A DNA stretch of 64,000 bases from Cellulomonas sp. ES6 (GCF_030053835.1 NZ_CP125655.1:434001-498000), one strand, 5' to 3'; numbered from the stretch's first letter, positions 52,837 through 61,734 are shown. Numbers and translations are program-made. Notes: generated by a model from the sequence alone, not told the origin.

Positions 52837-54183
52837 TCAGCGGCTCAGGAACCGCGCGCCGAAGTGGTCGAAGGTGGCCGGCAGCGGGTCGTGCGCCAGG
52901 TGGCGCGCCCGCGGGAACGTCAGGTCCAGCTCCGCCAGGCGCGCGAGCAACCGCCCCGCGACGAGCAGGACGACGTTCCTGCCGGGGCAGGACACCGGGC
53001 CGCCGCTGAAGGGCAGCAGGCCCCAGTCGGCGTCGGCGCGGCCGTCCAGCCACGCCGCGGGCTCGAACCCGTGTGCGAAGGCCAGCCGGTCGGGATCGCG
53101 GTGCACGAACGCGCTCACGACCGCGAACCCGGTGCCCGCGGGCAGCTCCCGGGAGCCCCACACCGTGGGGGCGGTGGCGTCGCGCAGCACGACGAACGTC
53201 GTGGGCCACAGCCGCACCGACTCCAGGACGCTGCCCCGGGCGTACGGCTGCATCGCGGCGCCCGACGCCGCCTCCTCGCGGAGCCGCTCCCGCACGTCGG
53301 GACGGGAGGCCGCGACGGCCAGGGCGCGCAGCACGGCCGCGCCGGCGGCGTCGAAGGCGAAGAGCCACTGCGGCACCTGGCCCGCCGGATCGGCACCGGC
53401 GGGCGACTGCGCCGCGCGCGCGACGAGGCTGCCGGGCTCGGCCCGGTCCGCGTAGGCGCGCAGCCGGTCGGCCAGCTCGTGCCGCAGGCGGGACCGGCGC
53501 GGCTTGAGGAACGCCCAGTTCGCGTCCTCGCGCAGCGCCCAGATCACGTCGGTCACCCGCTCGTCGTCCCGTGCGCCCGCGCCCAGCACCACGCTGCGCA
53601 CGATGCGCCAGAACGCGGGGGCGAACGCGGACCAGTCCAGGACCCCCGCCGCCCGGACCTGCGCGGCGAGCGCCTCCGCCTCGCGGTCGACCGCGGCGAG
53701 CAGCGCCTCGGCGTCACGGTGCACGGGCTCCGACGTGTCGAGCGCCTGCTCGTTCAGCAGACGCCGCTCGGGGCGCAGGGCCGACGGCTGGATGAGGACG
53801 GCGTCGGGCTGGAAGTGCCGCAGCGCCGCCCGCTTCTCCCGCGACGCGGGGCTGAAGGGCTCCGGGGACCGAGCGAGCAGGGCGCCGACGTCGTCGGCGT
53901 GCAGCGGGAGCACCATGCGCCGCGGGCCGAGGTCGAGCACGACGGGCGCCCCGCCGTGCTCGTCGCGCAGCGCACGCAGCAGCGCGGCCGCGCTGCGGTC
54001 CGTCTGCCGACGCTCCGCCCAGGCCGTCACGCGGGGCCGGCGCACGATGGCGCCCTGCGCGACGAGCGGCCCGAGCACGCGCGCGGCCACGGCGAGGCTG
54101 CGGGTCGCTCCCAGGTCGACGGGCGTGCGCGGGCTGACGGCACCGGGCGGGGCCGGCGGGGCGGTGGCGCGGGCGTCGGGCAC
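52837..54183 (-). CDS. Cytochrome P450
   Basis: A 448-residue heme monooxygenase-like protein. The heme-Cys loop is LLPFSGGPVSCPGRN (FxxGxxxCxG); the K-helix ExxR is in VLESVRLWPTT. The I-helix segment is WLFAFDAAGAAVLRALAV: the acid-alcohol pair (Asp/Glu-Thr) usual for O2 activation is missing, Ala standing where Thr is expected. That argues for atypical chemistry such as peroxide use or a dedicated substrate hydroxyl. The N-terminus has no membrane anchor. GTG 54183 follows GAGGAGATCCC. It is monocistronic; no ferredoxin or reductase lies nearby. Confidence 0.93.
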   Translation of the reverse strand: MPDARATAPPAPPGAVSPRTPVDLGATRSLAVAARVLGPLVAQGAIVRRPRVTAWAERRQTDRSAAALLRALRDEHGGAPVVLDLGPRRMVLPLHADDVGALLARSPEPFSPASREKRAALRHFQPDAVLIQPSALRPERRLLNEQALDTSEPVHRDAEALLAAVDREAEALAAQVRAAGVLDWSAFAPAFWRIVRSVVLGAGARDDERVTDVIWALREDANWAFLKPRRSRLRHELADRLRAYADRAEPGSLVARAAQSPAGADPAGQVPQWLFAFDAAGAAVLRALAVAASRPDVRERLREEAASGAAMQPYARGSVLESVRLWPTTFVVLRDATAPTVWGSRELPAGTGFAVVSAFVHRDPDRLAFAHGFEPAAWLDGRADADWGLLPFSGGPVSCPGRNVVLLVAGRLLARLAELDLTFPRARHLAHDPLPATFDHFGARFLSR

Positions 54184-54327
54184 GGGATCTCCTCGCGAGG
54201 TCGGGACCACGGACAGCCCCGCCCGGTCGCCGGGAGGGCGCTCTCCCAGGGGTAGCACGGCCCGCCCGGGCCCGCACCGGGAGCGCCCGGGCGTCGGCAC
54301 CGCCGCGACGGCCCGGACCTGCGCGTC

Positions 54328-54333
54328 TAGCCT
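54328..54333 (+). promoter_or_regulatory. -10 box of the metallophosphoesterase gene (TAGCCT)
   Basis: TAGCCT lies seven bases before the ATG at 54341, leaderless spacing. Confidence 0.5.
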
Positions 54334-54340
54334 GGAACCG

Positions 54341-56173
54341 ATGTCCGACCCGAGCACCCCCACCCCCGACCCCGCCGACCGGCCCTCCGGTCCGCGGCAG
54401 CCGGGACCGGCCCCCTCCGTGCCCGGCCCGGCGGGTCCGGCCCGCCGCGGCGCGTCGGGCGGACGTGCCCGCCGGTGGCTGCCGCGCATCGTGCTGGGCC
54501 TGGTCGCGGTGCTCGTCGCGCTCGGGTTCGGCGTGACGACGGCGAGCGCAGACCTCAGCCTCGGCCCGCACGAGGCCCGGTACGAGGTCACCACGGACTC
54601 GACCATCACGATCGACCTCGGGCCGCTCGGCACCCTGCGGATCGACTCGCCGCTGCCGCTGGGGCTCGGCACCCGGGTGGTGGTCGAGGAGATCCCGGCC
54701 GACGTGGACGCGCTGCAGGGTGTCGACACGCTCCAGGCGCTGACCGGCGACCTGAACGCCTACCTGCAGTTCTTCACCGGCCCGCAGGCCACCGTCGAGG
54801 ACGCGGCGCGCGCCCTGGCGGCGGACGCCGGCCGGCGCTCGCTCGTCGCGCTCGCCGTCCTGCTCGCCGTGTGGTTCGGCGGCCGGGCGCTGCTGGGGGC
54901 CGCCCGCCGGCACGAGCTCGGGGCACGGATCGCACCGCACCGGCGGCAGATCGTCGGCGGCGCCACGGCCGTCGTGCTCGTCGGTGCCCTGCTGACGTCG
55001 AGCGACGAGGACCGGTCGCGCGCCGAGGAGGACGCGCAGGCCGCGTCCGCCGTGTTCGACGGCACGCCGCTCGAGGGCGCGCGCATCACAGGGCGGCTCG
55101 GGGGCATCGTCGACACCTACGGCGGGCTGGTCGTGCGGGCGCTGCGCGAGAACGACGAGTTCTACCAGGAGGCCGACGACGCCCTCGTCGCCGCGTGGGC
55201 GGACTGGGAGGACCGCGAGGCGGCCGCCGCGGCCCGCCCGTCACCGAGCGCGGGCCCGAGCGCCCGACCCTCCGGCTCGCCGGACGCCTCCCGCTCCCCC
55301 GCGGCGTCGGCCTCCCCGGCGTCGCCGACGCCGTCCCCGTCGCAGGACGCCGACGCCGAGCCGGTCACGCTGCTCGTCGTGTCGGACCTGCACTGCAACG
55401 TCGGCATGGCCCCGCTCATCACGTCGATGGCGGAGCTGTCCGGGGCGCAGATCGTGCTCGACGCCGGCGACACCACGATGAACGGCACCTCCGTCGAGCA
55501 GTACTGCGTCAGCACGTTCGCGCGCGCGATCCCCGACGGCGTCGACCTCATCACCGCCCCCGGCAACCACGACTCGGCCGAGACCACCGCGCAGTACGCG
55601 CGCGCGGGCGCCACCGTGCTCGACGGCGCCGTGATCGAGGCCCGCGGCCTGCGGATCCTCGGCGACCACGACCCGAAGGCGACCCGGCTGATCGTCGAGC
55701 AGACCCAGGACGAGTCGTACGCGGAGGTCGGCGCCCGCCTGTCCCAGGTCGCGTGCGACGACGGCGCCGGAGTCGACCTCGTGCTGTTCCACAACCCGCG
55801 CTCGGCGCCCGCGATGCTCGCCGACGGCTGCGTGCCCGCCCTGGTGTCCGGCCACATGCACACGCGCACGGACCCGGAGCAGGTCGGCGAGGGCATCCGC
55901 TACATCTCGTCGTCGACCGCCGGCGCGCAGGAGAACGAGCCCCGCATCGGCCCCCTCAAGGGGACAGCCGAGATGACGCTGCTGCGCTGGGACCCCGACG
56001 CGCGCCGCATCCTCGACTGGCAGCTCGTCGAGATCGGGACCGACGCGAGCGCGACCGTCCACGACCGGGAGCGCTGGCCGGTCGTCGTCCCGGACCCCGA
56101 CCCGGAGGCCGACGAGGACGAGGCCCCGGCCGGCACCCCGACGCAGGACGTCACGGAGCCCCCGGGCGGCTGA
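54341..56173 (+). CDS. Membrane-anchored metallophosphoesterase
   Basis: A 610-residue protein. A Pro-rich cytoplasmic start of about 45 residues precedes membrane helix one (LPRIVLGLVAVLVALGFGVTT), an extracytoplasmic domain of about 90 residues, two more helices (SLVALAVLLAVWFGG; IVGGATAVVLVGALLTS), a second outer segment and a Ser/Pro/Ala linker at about 305-340. The calcineurin-like phosphoesterase domain then has the full metal set: SDLHCN, DAGDTTMNG, APGNHDS, LFHNPR and SGHMHTRTD. The catalytic domain should face outside. The C-terminal tail is acidic. Substrate unknown; the layout suggests a cell-envelope phosphodiester. Confidence 0.88.
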   Translation: MSDPSTPTPDPADRPSGPRQPGPAPSVPGPAGPARRGASGGRARRWLPRIVLGLVAVLVALGFGVTTASADLSLGPHEARYEVTTDSTITIDLGPLGTLRIDSPLPLGLGTRVVVEEIPADVDALQGVDTLQALTGDLNAYLQFFTGPQATVEDAARALAADAGRRSLVALAVLLAVWFGGRALLGAARRHELGARIAPHRRQIVGGATAVVLVGALLTSSDEDRSRAEEDAQAASAVFDGTPLEGARITGRLGGIVDTYGGLVVRALRENDEFYQEADDALVAAWADWEDREAAAAARPSPSAGPSARPSGSPDASRSPAASASPASPTPSPSQDADAEPVTLLVVSDLHCNVGMAPLITSMAELSGAQIVLDAGDTTMNGTSVEQYCVSTFARAIPDGVDLITAPGNHDSAETTAQYARAGATVLDGAVIEARGLRILGDHDPKATRLIVEQTQDESYAEVGARLSQVACDDGAGVDLVLFHNPRSAPAMLADGCVPALVSGHMHTRTDPEQVGEGIRYISSSTAGAQENEPRIGPLKGTAEMTLLRWDPDARRILDWQLVEIGTDASATVHDRERWPVVVPDPDPEADEDEAPAGTPTQDVTEPPGG

Positions 56174-56522
56174 CCGGCCTCCTCCCTCCCTGCGGGGCCT
56201 CCCGGACCCTGCGTGCCGCGCCGCCCGGTTCCGTCCTCGCCGACCGCGCCCGGCGCCCGCCCGCACGGCGGCACGGGGACACCGCCACGACACGCGCGTC
56301 CGGCCCGTGAGACGCACCGGCCGCGGGCGGTGACGGGGTGGCCGGCACCGTGCGAGACTCGCCGCCATGTCGACCGCGCACCTCGCCTGCCGCCCGCTGC
56401 GGCGCGGGTGCGCGCGTGCGCTCTGTCGGGCCTGACCGCCTCCCCAGCCGTCAGCCACCCCGCGGGACCACCGTCCCGCCCGCCGCGCGTCACCGCCGGC
56501 GGCCCGCCCGAGGAGCACCGTC
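56174..56522. other. Leader region upstream of the winged-helix gene
   Basis: A 349-bp stretch whose only open unit is a 22-codon cysteine-rich mini-ORF at 56367-56435. The sequence between that ORF and the winged-helix start is rich in C and G runs that could pair, but no single perfect stem stands out. Confidence 0.5.
56367..56435 (+). CDS. Cysteine-rich leader peptide candidate
   Basis: A 22-residue frame MSTAHLACRPLRRGCARALC followed by RA and TGA. It has three Cys and five Arg and starts 156 bp before the winged-helix gene on the same strand. Short actinobacterial leaders ending near ALC(R) precede regulated genes, and cysteine-containing leaders can sense Cys supply. Without comparison to relatives it could be chance. 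Confidence 0.3.
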   Translation: MSTAHLACRPLRRGCARALCRA

Positions 56523-57032
56523 GTGTCCGTCCTGAGCCCCGCCCTCCCGTCCGCCCGTCCCCTGCCCGTCACCGCGCCCCGGACGGCGCCGCGTCCCGCG
56601 ACCGCCCCGTCCCGCGCACCGCACGACCCCCGCGCCCTGCGCCGGGCGGCCGTCCCCGAGCCCGCCCGCACTGCCGTGTCCGACGACCTGCGCCGGTTCG
56701 AGGCCCTGCTCGCCGCCCTCCCCGTCGGACCGGCGGTCGTGGTCGACGTGCCCGGGCGCAGGCTGCTGGTCGACGGCCGCGCCGTGGACCTCACCCGCCA
56801 GGAGTTCGACCTCGTCACGTACCTGGCCCGGTCCGCCGGCCGGGTCGTCAGCCGCTCCGAGCTGTACGGGGCGGCGTGGCGCACCCGCGACCTCGCCGAG
56901 GGCACCCGCACGGTGGACGTCCACGTGCGACGGGTCCGCGCGAAGTCGGAGCTGGACGGGCTGATCACGACCGTGCGCGGCGTCGGCTACCGGCTGAACC
57001 CGATCGACGGGCTCCGCGTCCAGGAGGGCTGA
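56523..57032 (+). CDS. Orphan winged-helix regulator (OmpR/PhoB C-terminal type)
   Basis: A 169-residue protein. The first 60 residues are Pro/Ala/Arg-rich and probably disordered; no receiver domain is present. From about residue 75 the OmpR-type DNA-binding domain is complete: LLVDGRAVDLTRQEFDLVTY, RSAGRVVSRSELYGAAWRTR, EGTRTVDVHVRRVRAKSELD and LITTVRGVGYRLNP. Such orphan effectors act without phosphorylation. GTG 56523 follows GAGGAGCACCGTC. It is 105 bp upstream of the YihY gene on the same strand and may control or accompany it. Confidence 0.9.
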   Translation: MSVLSPALPSARPLPVTAPRTAPRPATAPSRAPHDPRALRRAAVPEPARTAVSDDLRRFEALLAALPVGPAVVVDVPGRRLLVDGRAVDLTRQEFDLVTYLARSAGRVVSRSELYGAAWRTRDLAEGTRTVDVHVRRVRAKSELDGLITTVRGVGYRLNPIDGLRVQEG

Positions 57033-57137
57033 CGGCGCGGTCCGGGGCTGCGGTGGCGGGACCCCGCGCTCGGGGCGACGCTGGCGTGGGGTGCGGGACG
57101 AGCGCCCCGTCCACCCGGCGCACCCGCAGGAGGACCC

Positions 57138-58199
57138 GTGTCGCAGGACGACGCCAGCAGCGAGCGGACCACCACGCCCGACCCGGACGACCCGCGCAAG
57201 CCGGACTCCCCCGACGACCTCACGCGGCGGTCCTGGCGCTACGTGCTGCGCACGACCGTCCGGGAGTTCCAGCACGACCAGTGCGCCGACCTCGCGGCGG
57301 CCCTCACGTACTACGCGGTGCTCGCGCTGGCCCCGGCGCTGCTCGCCCTGGTCTCGGTGCTCGGCCTGGTCGGCGACGGCGAGCAGCTGGTCGAGGAGGT
57401 GCTGCGCACCGTCCGCGAGTCCGGGCCGGAGGGCGCGGCCGACACGCTCGACCCGATCCTGTCCGGCATCGCCGCGAGCCCCGGCGCCGGCCTGGCGTTC
57501 GTGCTGTCGCTCGTGCTCGCGCTGTGGTCCGCGTCCGGGTACGTCGCGGCCTTCAGCCGGGGCATGAACCGGGTGTACGAGATCGACGAGGGCCGCCCGA
57601 TCTGGAAGCTGCGCCCGGTCCTGCTGCTGGTGACGCTCGTGCTCGTGCTGTTCGCGGTCGCCGTCGTCCTGGCGCTGGTGGTGTCCGGGGACGTCGCGCG
57701 GTCCGTCGGGGACGCGATCGGGGTCAGCGACGCCACCGTCACCGTGTGGAACATCGCGAAGTGGCCGGTCGCGCTCGTCCTGGTGGTGCTGGCGGTCGCG
57801 ATCCTCTACTACGCGACGCCGAACGTGCAGCAGCCGAGGTTCCGCTGGATCAGCCCCGGCGCGGGGGTCGCCGTGGTCGTCTGGCTGCTCGCCTCGGCGG
57901 CGTTCGGGTTCTACGTGGCGAGCTTCGGGTCGTACGACAGCACCTACGGCTCGCTGGCGGGGGTCATCATCCTGCTGCTGTGGCTCTGGCTGACGAACCT
58001 CGCGCTGCTGTTCGGCGCGGAGATGGACGCGGAGGTGGAGCGGGGACGCGAGCTGCAGGGCGGCATCGCGGCGGAACGCACGATCCAGCTCCCGCCGCGC
58101 GACACGCGGGCCAGCGACAAGCGCCGCGCGAAGGCCGAGGAGGACGTCCGGCGGGGGCGCGAGCTGCGGCAGTCCCGCGCCGGACGCCGGCCGCGGTGA
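57138..58199 (+). CDS. YihY/UPF0761 family membrane protein
   Basis: A 353-residue inner-membrane protein with six predicted helices. FQHDQCADLAAALTYYAVLALAPALLAL is the family start; GYVAAFSRGMNRVYEIDEGRP and VILLLLWLWLTNLALLFGAEMDAEVER mark the rest. Once called ribonuclease BN by mistake, the family has no proven activity; a transport or envelope role is likely. The N- and C-terminal tails are hydrophilic and Arg/Asp rich. GTG 57138 follows AGGAGGACCC. A five-unit ACGA repeat follows the stop. Confidence 0.92.
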   Translation: MSQDDASSERTTTPDPDDPRKPDSPDDLTRRSWRYVLRTTVREFQHDQCADLAAALTYYAVLALAPALLALVSVLGLVGDGEQLVEEVLRTVRESGPEGAADTLDPILSGIAASPGAGLAFVLSLVLALWSASGYVAAFSRGMNRVYEIDEGRPIWKLRPVLLLVTLVLVLFAVAVVLALVVSGDVARSVGDAIGVSDATVTVWNIAKWPVALVLVVLAVAILYYATPNVQQPRFRWISPGAGVAVVVWLLASAAFGFYVASFGSYDSTYGSLAGVIILLLWLWLTNLALLFGAEMDAEVERGRELQGGIAAERTIQLPPRDTRASDKRRAKAEEDVRRGRELRQSRAGRRPR

Positions 58200-58215
58200 C
58201 CTGCGCACCGTCCTG

Positions 58216-58235
58216 ACGAACGAACGAACGAACGA
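58216..58235. repeat. Tetranucleotide repeat (ACGA)5
   Basis: Five perfect ACGA units between the YihY stop and the stop of the VanY-like gene, followed by two GCGGACGG-type units. Noncoding; may vary in length between strains. Confidence 0.85.
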
Positions 58236-58261
58236 GCGGACGGGCGGACGGGCGGCGGCGC

Positions 58262-59572
58262 TCACCCCGCCCCGGTGCCCACGAACTCCCAGTGCCACGG
58301 CTCCTGGGGGCCGGACCCGCCCGGACCCATCGCCTCGGGGTGGACCCAGCCGTGCTCCGGCCCGTGCTCGGCCATCCACCGGTAGAGCGGCGAGTCGAAC
58401 CGGCCGACACCTCCGAAGCCCCGGAAGTCGACCGCGACGCCCCAGCCGTGGTGCGAGCGCCCGGGCGGCGCGGCGAGCGACCCCTTGGCCTGCCGCACGG
58501 ACACCTGCGCCGCGAAGGTCCGGTAGGTGTCCCCCACCGGGAGCGAGGAGCCGTGCTCCGCGCGGAACTCCGCGTCGAGCGCCACGAGCGCGTCGACCGC
58601 GTCGCAGCGCAGGCGGGCGCCCTCCGCGAACGGCACCGGGCACAGCAGCGCCGGGTCCAGCGTCCCGTCGGCGCGCAGCGGCCCCGACGCCGCTGACGGC
58701 GAGCCGGCACCCGGGGCCGCCGCCCGCGCGAAGGCCTCCGCGCGCCGGCCGGCGTCCGCCGCGGCCGCCTCCAGGGCGGTGAGCCCGTCGGTGACCGCGA
58801 CCGGCCCGGGCGCGGGGCCGGCCCGCTCGACCGCGAACGACAGCCGGAAGACGTCGGCCGCCGCCGCGCGGACGTCCGCCGCCACCGCGACGCGCTCCCC
58901 GGGCGTGCCCGCCGTCGGGGCGGGGTCGCCGTCCGCGCCGGACGCGCTGGCCGTGCCGGGAGCGCCGTCCAGGCCGGACGGGCCGGACGGGCCGGACACC
59001 TGCGCAGACGGACCGGCCGACCGTCCCACCGGCACCGGGTGCGCCACGGCGACCGCCCCGCCCAGCCGCGCGGACGCGTCGCGCAGCGTGGTCACCGCGT
59101 CGTCGAGGTCGGCGAGGCCCGGGCGGGGTGCCGGGGCGATCCGCAGCGCGTCGACGCCGTCGGCGGCCTGCAGCGCCGCCCGGGCCAGCAGCAGCGACTC
59201 GGTCGCCACCCGCTGCGCCTGGGCCCGGGCCTGGGCGCCGAGCCGGAGGCCCTCCGCGTCGGCGGCGCCGCCGGACGACGGGACCGGGGACGACGACGGT
59301 GCGGGGGACGACGACGGGACGGGGGACGTCGACCCCGCGGTGCGCTGCGGTCCTCCGGGGCCGGTGACGCCGCGCTCGGCCGCGACGGCCCGCTCCGTGC
59401 CCGCCCCGCCACCGCCGCCACCGCTGCCGCCCGCACCGCCCGCGGCGGCGGCCACGGCCAGGCCCACCACCGTCACGCCGCGCGCCGTGCCGCGCAGCAC
59501 CCTCGCCGCCGGTCCGAGGCTCGCCCGTCCCTCCCGCCGGTGGCGGGGCGCCCGACCGGACCTCGCGACCAT
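58262..59572 (-). CDS. M15 family D-alanyl-D-alanine carboxypeptidase (VanY-type)
   Basis: A 436-residue exported cell-wall peptidase. A basic N-terminus and hydrophobic segment ([20 protein letters not shown]) act as signal or anchor. A long helical, Ala/Pro-rich spacer follows. The catalytic domain fills about the last 140 residues: VGDTYRTFAAQV, GRSHHGWGVAVDFRGFG with zinc ligands His and Asp, and EPWHWEFVG with the catalytic Glu and third His. It trims the terminal D-Ala of peptidoglycan stems. ATG 59572 follows GGGAGCCGCG and lies about 90 bases after the predicted transcription start. Confidence 0.9.
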   Translation of the reverse strand: MVARSGRAPRHRREGRASLGPAARVLRGTARGVTVVGLAVAAAAGGAGGSGGGGGGAGTERAVAAERGVTGPGGPQRTAGSTSPVPSSSPAPSSSPVPSSGGAADAEGLRLGAQARAQAQRVATESLLLARAALQAADGVDALRIAPAPRPGLADLDDAVTTLRDASARLGGAVAVAHPVPVGRSAGPSAQVSGPSGPSGLDGAPGTASASGADGDPAPTAGTPGERVAVAADVRAAAADVFRLSFAVERAGPAPGPVAVTDGLTALEAAAADAGRRAEAFARAAAPGAGSPSAASGPLRADGTLDPALLCPVPFAEGARLRCDAVDALVALDAEFRAEHGSSLPVGDTYRTFAAQVSVRQAKGSLAAPPGRSHHGWGVAVDFRGFGGVGRFDSPLYRWMAEHGPEHGWVHPEAMGPGGSGPQEPWHWEFVGTGAG

Positions 59573-59669
59573 CGCGGCTCCCGGGAGTGCGCGGGGCGGA
59601 GCGTCCCGCACGGACGCGGCGACCGGGATCCCGGCCCCGCGGCGGCTCGCGCGGCGAGCCGTCCTCCTC

Positions 59670-59698
59670 ACGCTAGGAACGCCCCGCAGGGGTGTCAA
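59670..59698 (-). promoter_or_regulatory. Consensus promoter of the VanY-like gene
   Basis: TTGACA (59698-59693) and TAGCGT (59675-59670) are separated by 17 bp, a near-ideal housekeeping sigma promoter. It drives a leader of about 90 bases that contains the stem GGCTCGC-CGC-GCGAGCC. Confidence 0.7.
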
Positions 59699-59774
59699 CG
59701 CCCGCCGGTCCGCGGCCGCCGTGACGCGGGCGACCGGCCCGGTCCGGCGTCGCCGGGCTCACGCGTCGTCGCGC

Positions 59775-60995
59775 TCACACGTCGTCGCGGGCACGCTCCG
59801 CCGACCGCACCCGCGCCTCGGACCGCTCGGCGGCCCGGTGGGCGGACGTGCGCGCGGACCTCGCCCGTCGCAGCTCCAGGCCGGCCTCCCTCGCGGCGCC
59901 CTCGGCCTCGGCGAGCACCTCCCGCAGCCGCGCGATCTCCGCCCGGGTCGACTCGACCTCGTCCGCGAGCTCGGCGGCACGTCGATCCGCCGCCTCGACC
60001 CGCGCGTCGGCCTCGTCGCGCGCCGCCCGGTCGGCGGCAGCGGCCTCGCGGGCGAGCGCGACGTCCGCGTCGGCGGCACGGCGCGCCGCGTCCCGGCGCC
60101 GAGCGGCCTCCTGCGCGCGCGCCGCCTCGCGCGCCTGCTCCTCCTCGCGCGCCTGCTCCGCCTCCCGGGCCTGCTCCGCCCCGCGGGCCTGCTCCGCCTC
60201 CCGGGCCCGCTCCGCCCCGCGCGCCCGCTCCGCCTGCCGGCTCCCCGCCGTCCCCCGCGCGGCCGGTGTGCCCCGCCCCGTCGAGCCGGCGCCGTCCCCG
60301 CGGACCACCCGGGCGGGCCCGCCGCCGGGCCGCTCGGGCTCCTCCGCCGTGATCAGCCGCCCGCGCCGGCGGGACGCGGGCCGCGCCGGCCGCTCGTCGG
60401 GTGCCACCGGGTCGCCCACCTCCCGCAACGGCGTGCGCCGCTGCGGCGCACCCTCCAGCGCGGGTGCCCCGGGGACGGCGGTCGCGCCGGTGACGTCCAC
60501 GGGCTCGAACCCGGAGGAGAACAGGTCGCGCACCAGCAGCCCCGTCGCGACCGCAGCCGCGGCGTCCGGGTCGCCCATCGCCGCACGCAGCGTGGCCTCG
60601 ACCTGCCCGCGGGCGGCCGCACCGCCCGGAGCGGAGCCGTCGGCGGCGAGGGACAGCGCCACGGGGACGACAGAGGCCAGAGCCTGCTGCTGCTGGGCGT
60701 GCAGCGCGCGCAGGTCGGCACCGGCGAGCGCGGACTGGGCCTCGCGCAGCCGCACCCCGAGGTCCAGCAGCCGTGCGAGGTCCTCCGGGTGGTGCCGCAG
60801 CAGCAGGTTCACCGCCGCGGCCGCGGTGGACGGCTTGCGGAGCCCCGCCACGGCGCGCGCCAGCTCGCGGTCGCCGGCAGCCCGGGCCGCCCGTACGGCA
60901 GCAGTCCGCTCCGCTGTGAACCGCGCGGGCGGCACGCCGTACAGGTCCGCTGCCGCGCGCACCAGCCCCGGGTCCGCCTCCGTCTCGTCCGCCAC
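59775..60995 (-). CDS. Coiled-coil protein of unknown function
   Basis: A 406-residue soluble protein. Residues 1-170 form a helical domain (DPGLVRAAADLYGVPPARFT, AGDRELARAVAGLRKPSTAA, ALHAQQQQALASVVP), then a disordered Pro/Arg region. From about 245 a long Arg/Glu/Ala coiled coil starts with short repeats of AEQAREAEQARGAEQ type and continues with heptads to the C-terminus. ELARAVAGLRKPSTAAAAVN resembles a segment found in other actinobacterial hypothetical proteins. No catalytic motif is seen. GTG 60995 follows GGAGGAGGACCC. It is divergent from the universal stress protein. Confidence 0.75.
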   Translation of the reverse strand: MADETEADPGLVRAAADLYGVPPARFTAERTAAVRAARAAGDRELARAVAGLRKPSTAAAAVNLLLRHHPEDLARLLDLGVRLREAQSALAGADLRALHAQQQQALASVVPVALSLAADGSAPGGAAARGQVEATLRAAMGDPDAAAAVATGLLVRDLFSSGFEPVDVTGATAVPGAPALEGAPQRRTPLREVGDPVAPDERPARPASRRRGRLITAEEPERPGGGPARVVRGDGAGSTGRGTPAARGTAGSRQAERARGAERAREAEQARGAEQAREAEQAREEEQAREAARAQEAARRRDAARRAADADVALAREAAAADRAARDEADARVEAADRRAAELADEVESTRAEIARLREVLAEAEGAAREAGLELRRARSARTSAHRAAERSEARVRSAERARDDV

Positions 60996-61110
60996 GGGTC
61001 CTCCTCCCCCGGCCCACCCTGCCGGACCGCGTCCGGCCCGGCCACACACCGTGGCGTGGACCGGCGCGTCCCGCGGCGCGGACGGCGTCCCCGGCGCCAC
61101 GCACCGGCGA

Positions 61111-61116
61111 TAGCCT
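61111..61116 (+). promoter_or_regulatory. -10 box of the universal stress protein gene (TAGCCT)
   Basis: TAGCCT is followed by a leader of about 25 bases with GGGAGGAC before the GTG at 61148. Confidence 0.4.
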
Positions 61117-61147
61117 CGGCCGGGACGCGCGGGAGGACGGTGGCACG

Positions 61148-61603
61148 GTGCCGGGTGGGTTCGAGATCGGCCGCGACGGACCGTCGGCCGTGGTGGTCGG
61201 GGTGGACGGGTCGGACCCGTCCCTGCGGGCGGTGGCCTACGCGGCCGGGGTGGCGCGGCGCCAGCGCAGCCGGCTCGTCCTGGTCTACGCGCGGGAGCCC
61301 GCCGGGGGCCTGGCGTCGCTCATGGACAGCACGGGCACCGGCATCGCGGCGGCCGTGCTGCACCAGGACGACGTGCAGCGTCAGGTCGAGGGCATCGTCG
61401 CGCTCGGCGCCGCCGAGGGCATCCCTGCCGAGCTCGTCGTCCGCGCCGGGGACCCGTACCAGGTGCTGTCGGCCGTGGCCCACGAGGTGCGCGCCGACAG
61501 CGTCGTGGTCGGGTCGTCCGCGAGCATCGGCCACCGCGTCGCCGGTTCGCTGGCGGTGCGGCTCGTCCGGAACGCGCGCTGGCCGGTCACCGTCGTGCCC
61601 TGA
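61148..61603 (+). CDS. Universal stress protein (UspA family)
   Basis: A 151-residue single-domain USP. AVVVGVDGSDPSLRAVAYAA is the first strand and helix, with the nucleotide Asp; DSVVVGSSASIGHRVAGSLAVRLV and RNARWPVTVVP form the C-terminal end. The ATP-binding G-2x-G-9x-G(S/T) pattern is only partly kept (GSSASIGHRVAGS), so nucleotide binding is uncertain. USPs accumulate under starvation or hypoxia. GTG 61148 keeps the usual 20-residue lead before the first strand. Confidence 0.9.
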   Translation: MPGGFEIGRDGPSAVVVGVDGSDPSLRAVAYAAGVARRQRSRLVLVYAREPAGGLASLMDSTGTGIAAAVLHQDDVQRQVEGIVALGAAEGIPAELVVRAGDPYQVLSAVAHEVRADSVVVGSSASIGHRVAGSLAVRLVRNARWPVTVVP

Positions 61604-61734
61604 CCCCACCGCGCCGCGCCCCGGCCGCGCCCCCGTCCGAGGAGCGCCTCCTCAGCCGGCCGCCCGCAGCAGCCCCGACGCCCACGCCACCGCCGTGTCG
61701 AGCGTGACGTAGCCGCGGTCGGTGAAGAACACCG

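Noticed and set aside
61652..61732. A 26-codon frame just after the small membrane gene (leftward, GTG start)
   Set aside because: Too short, no ribosome site of its own and no recognisable features; could be chance or a gene remnant.
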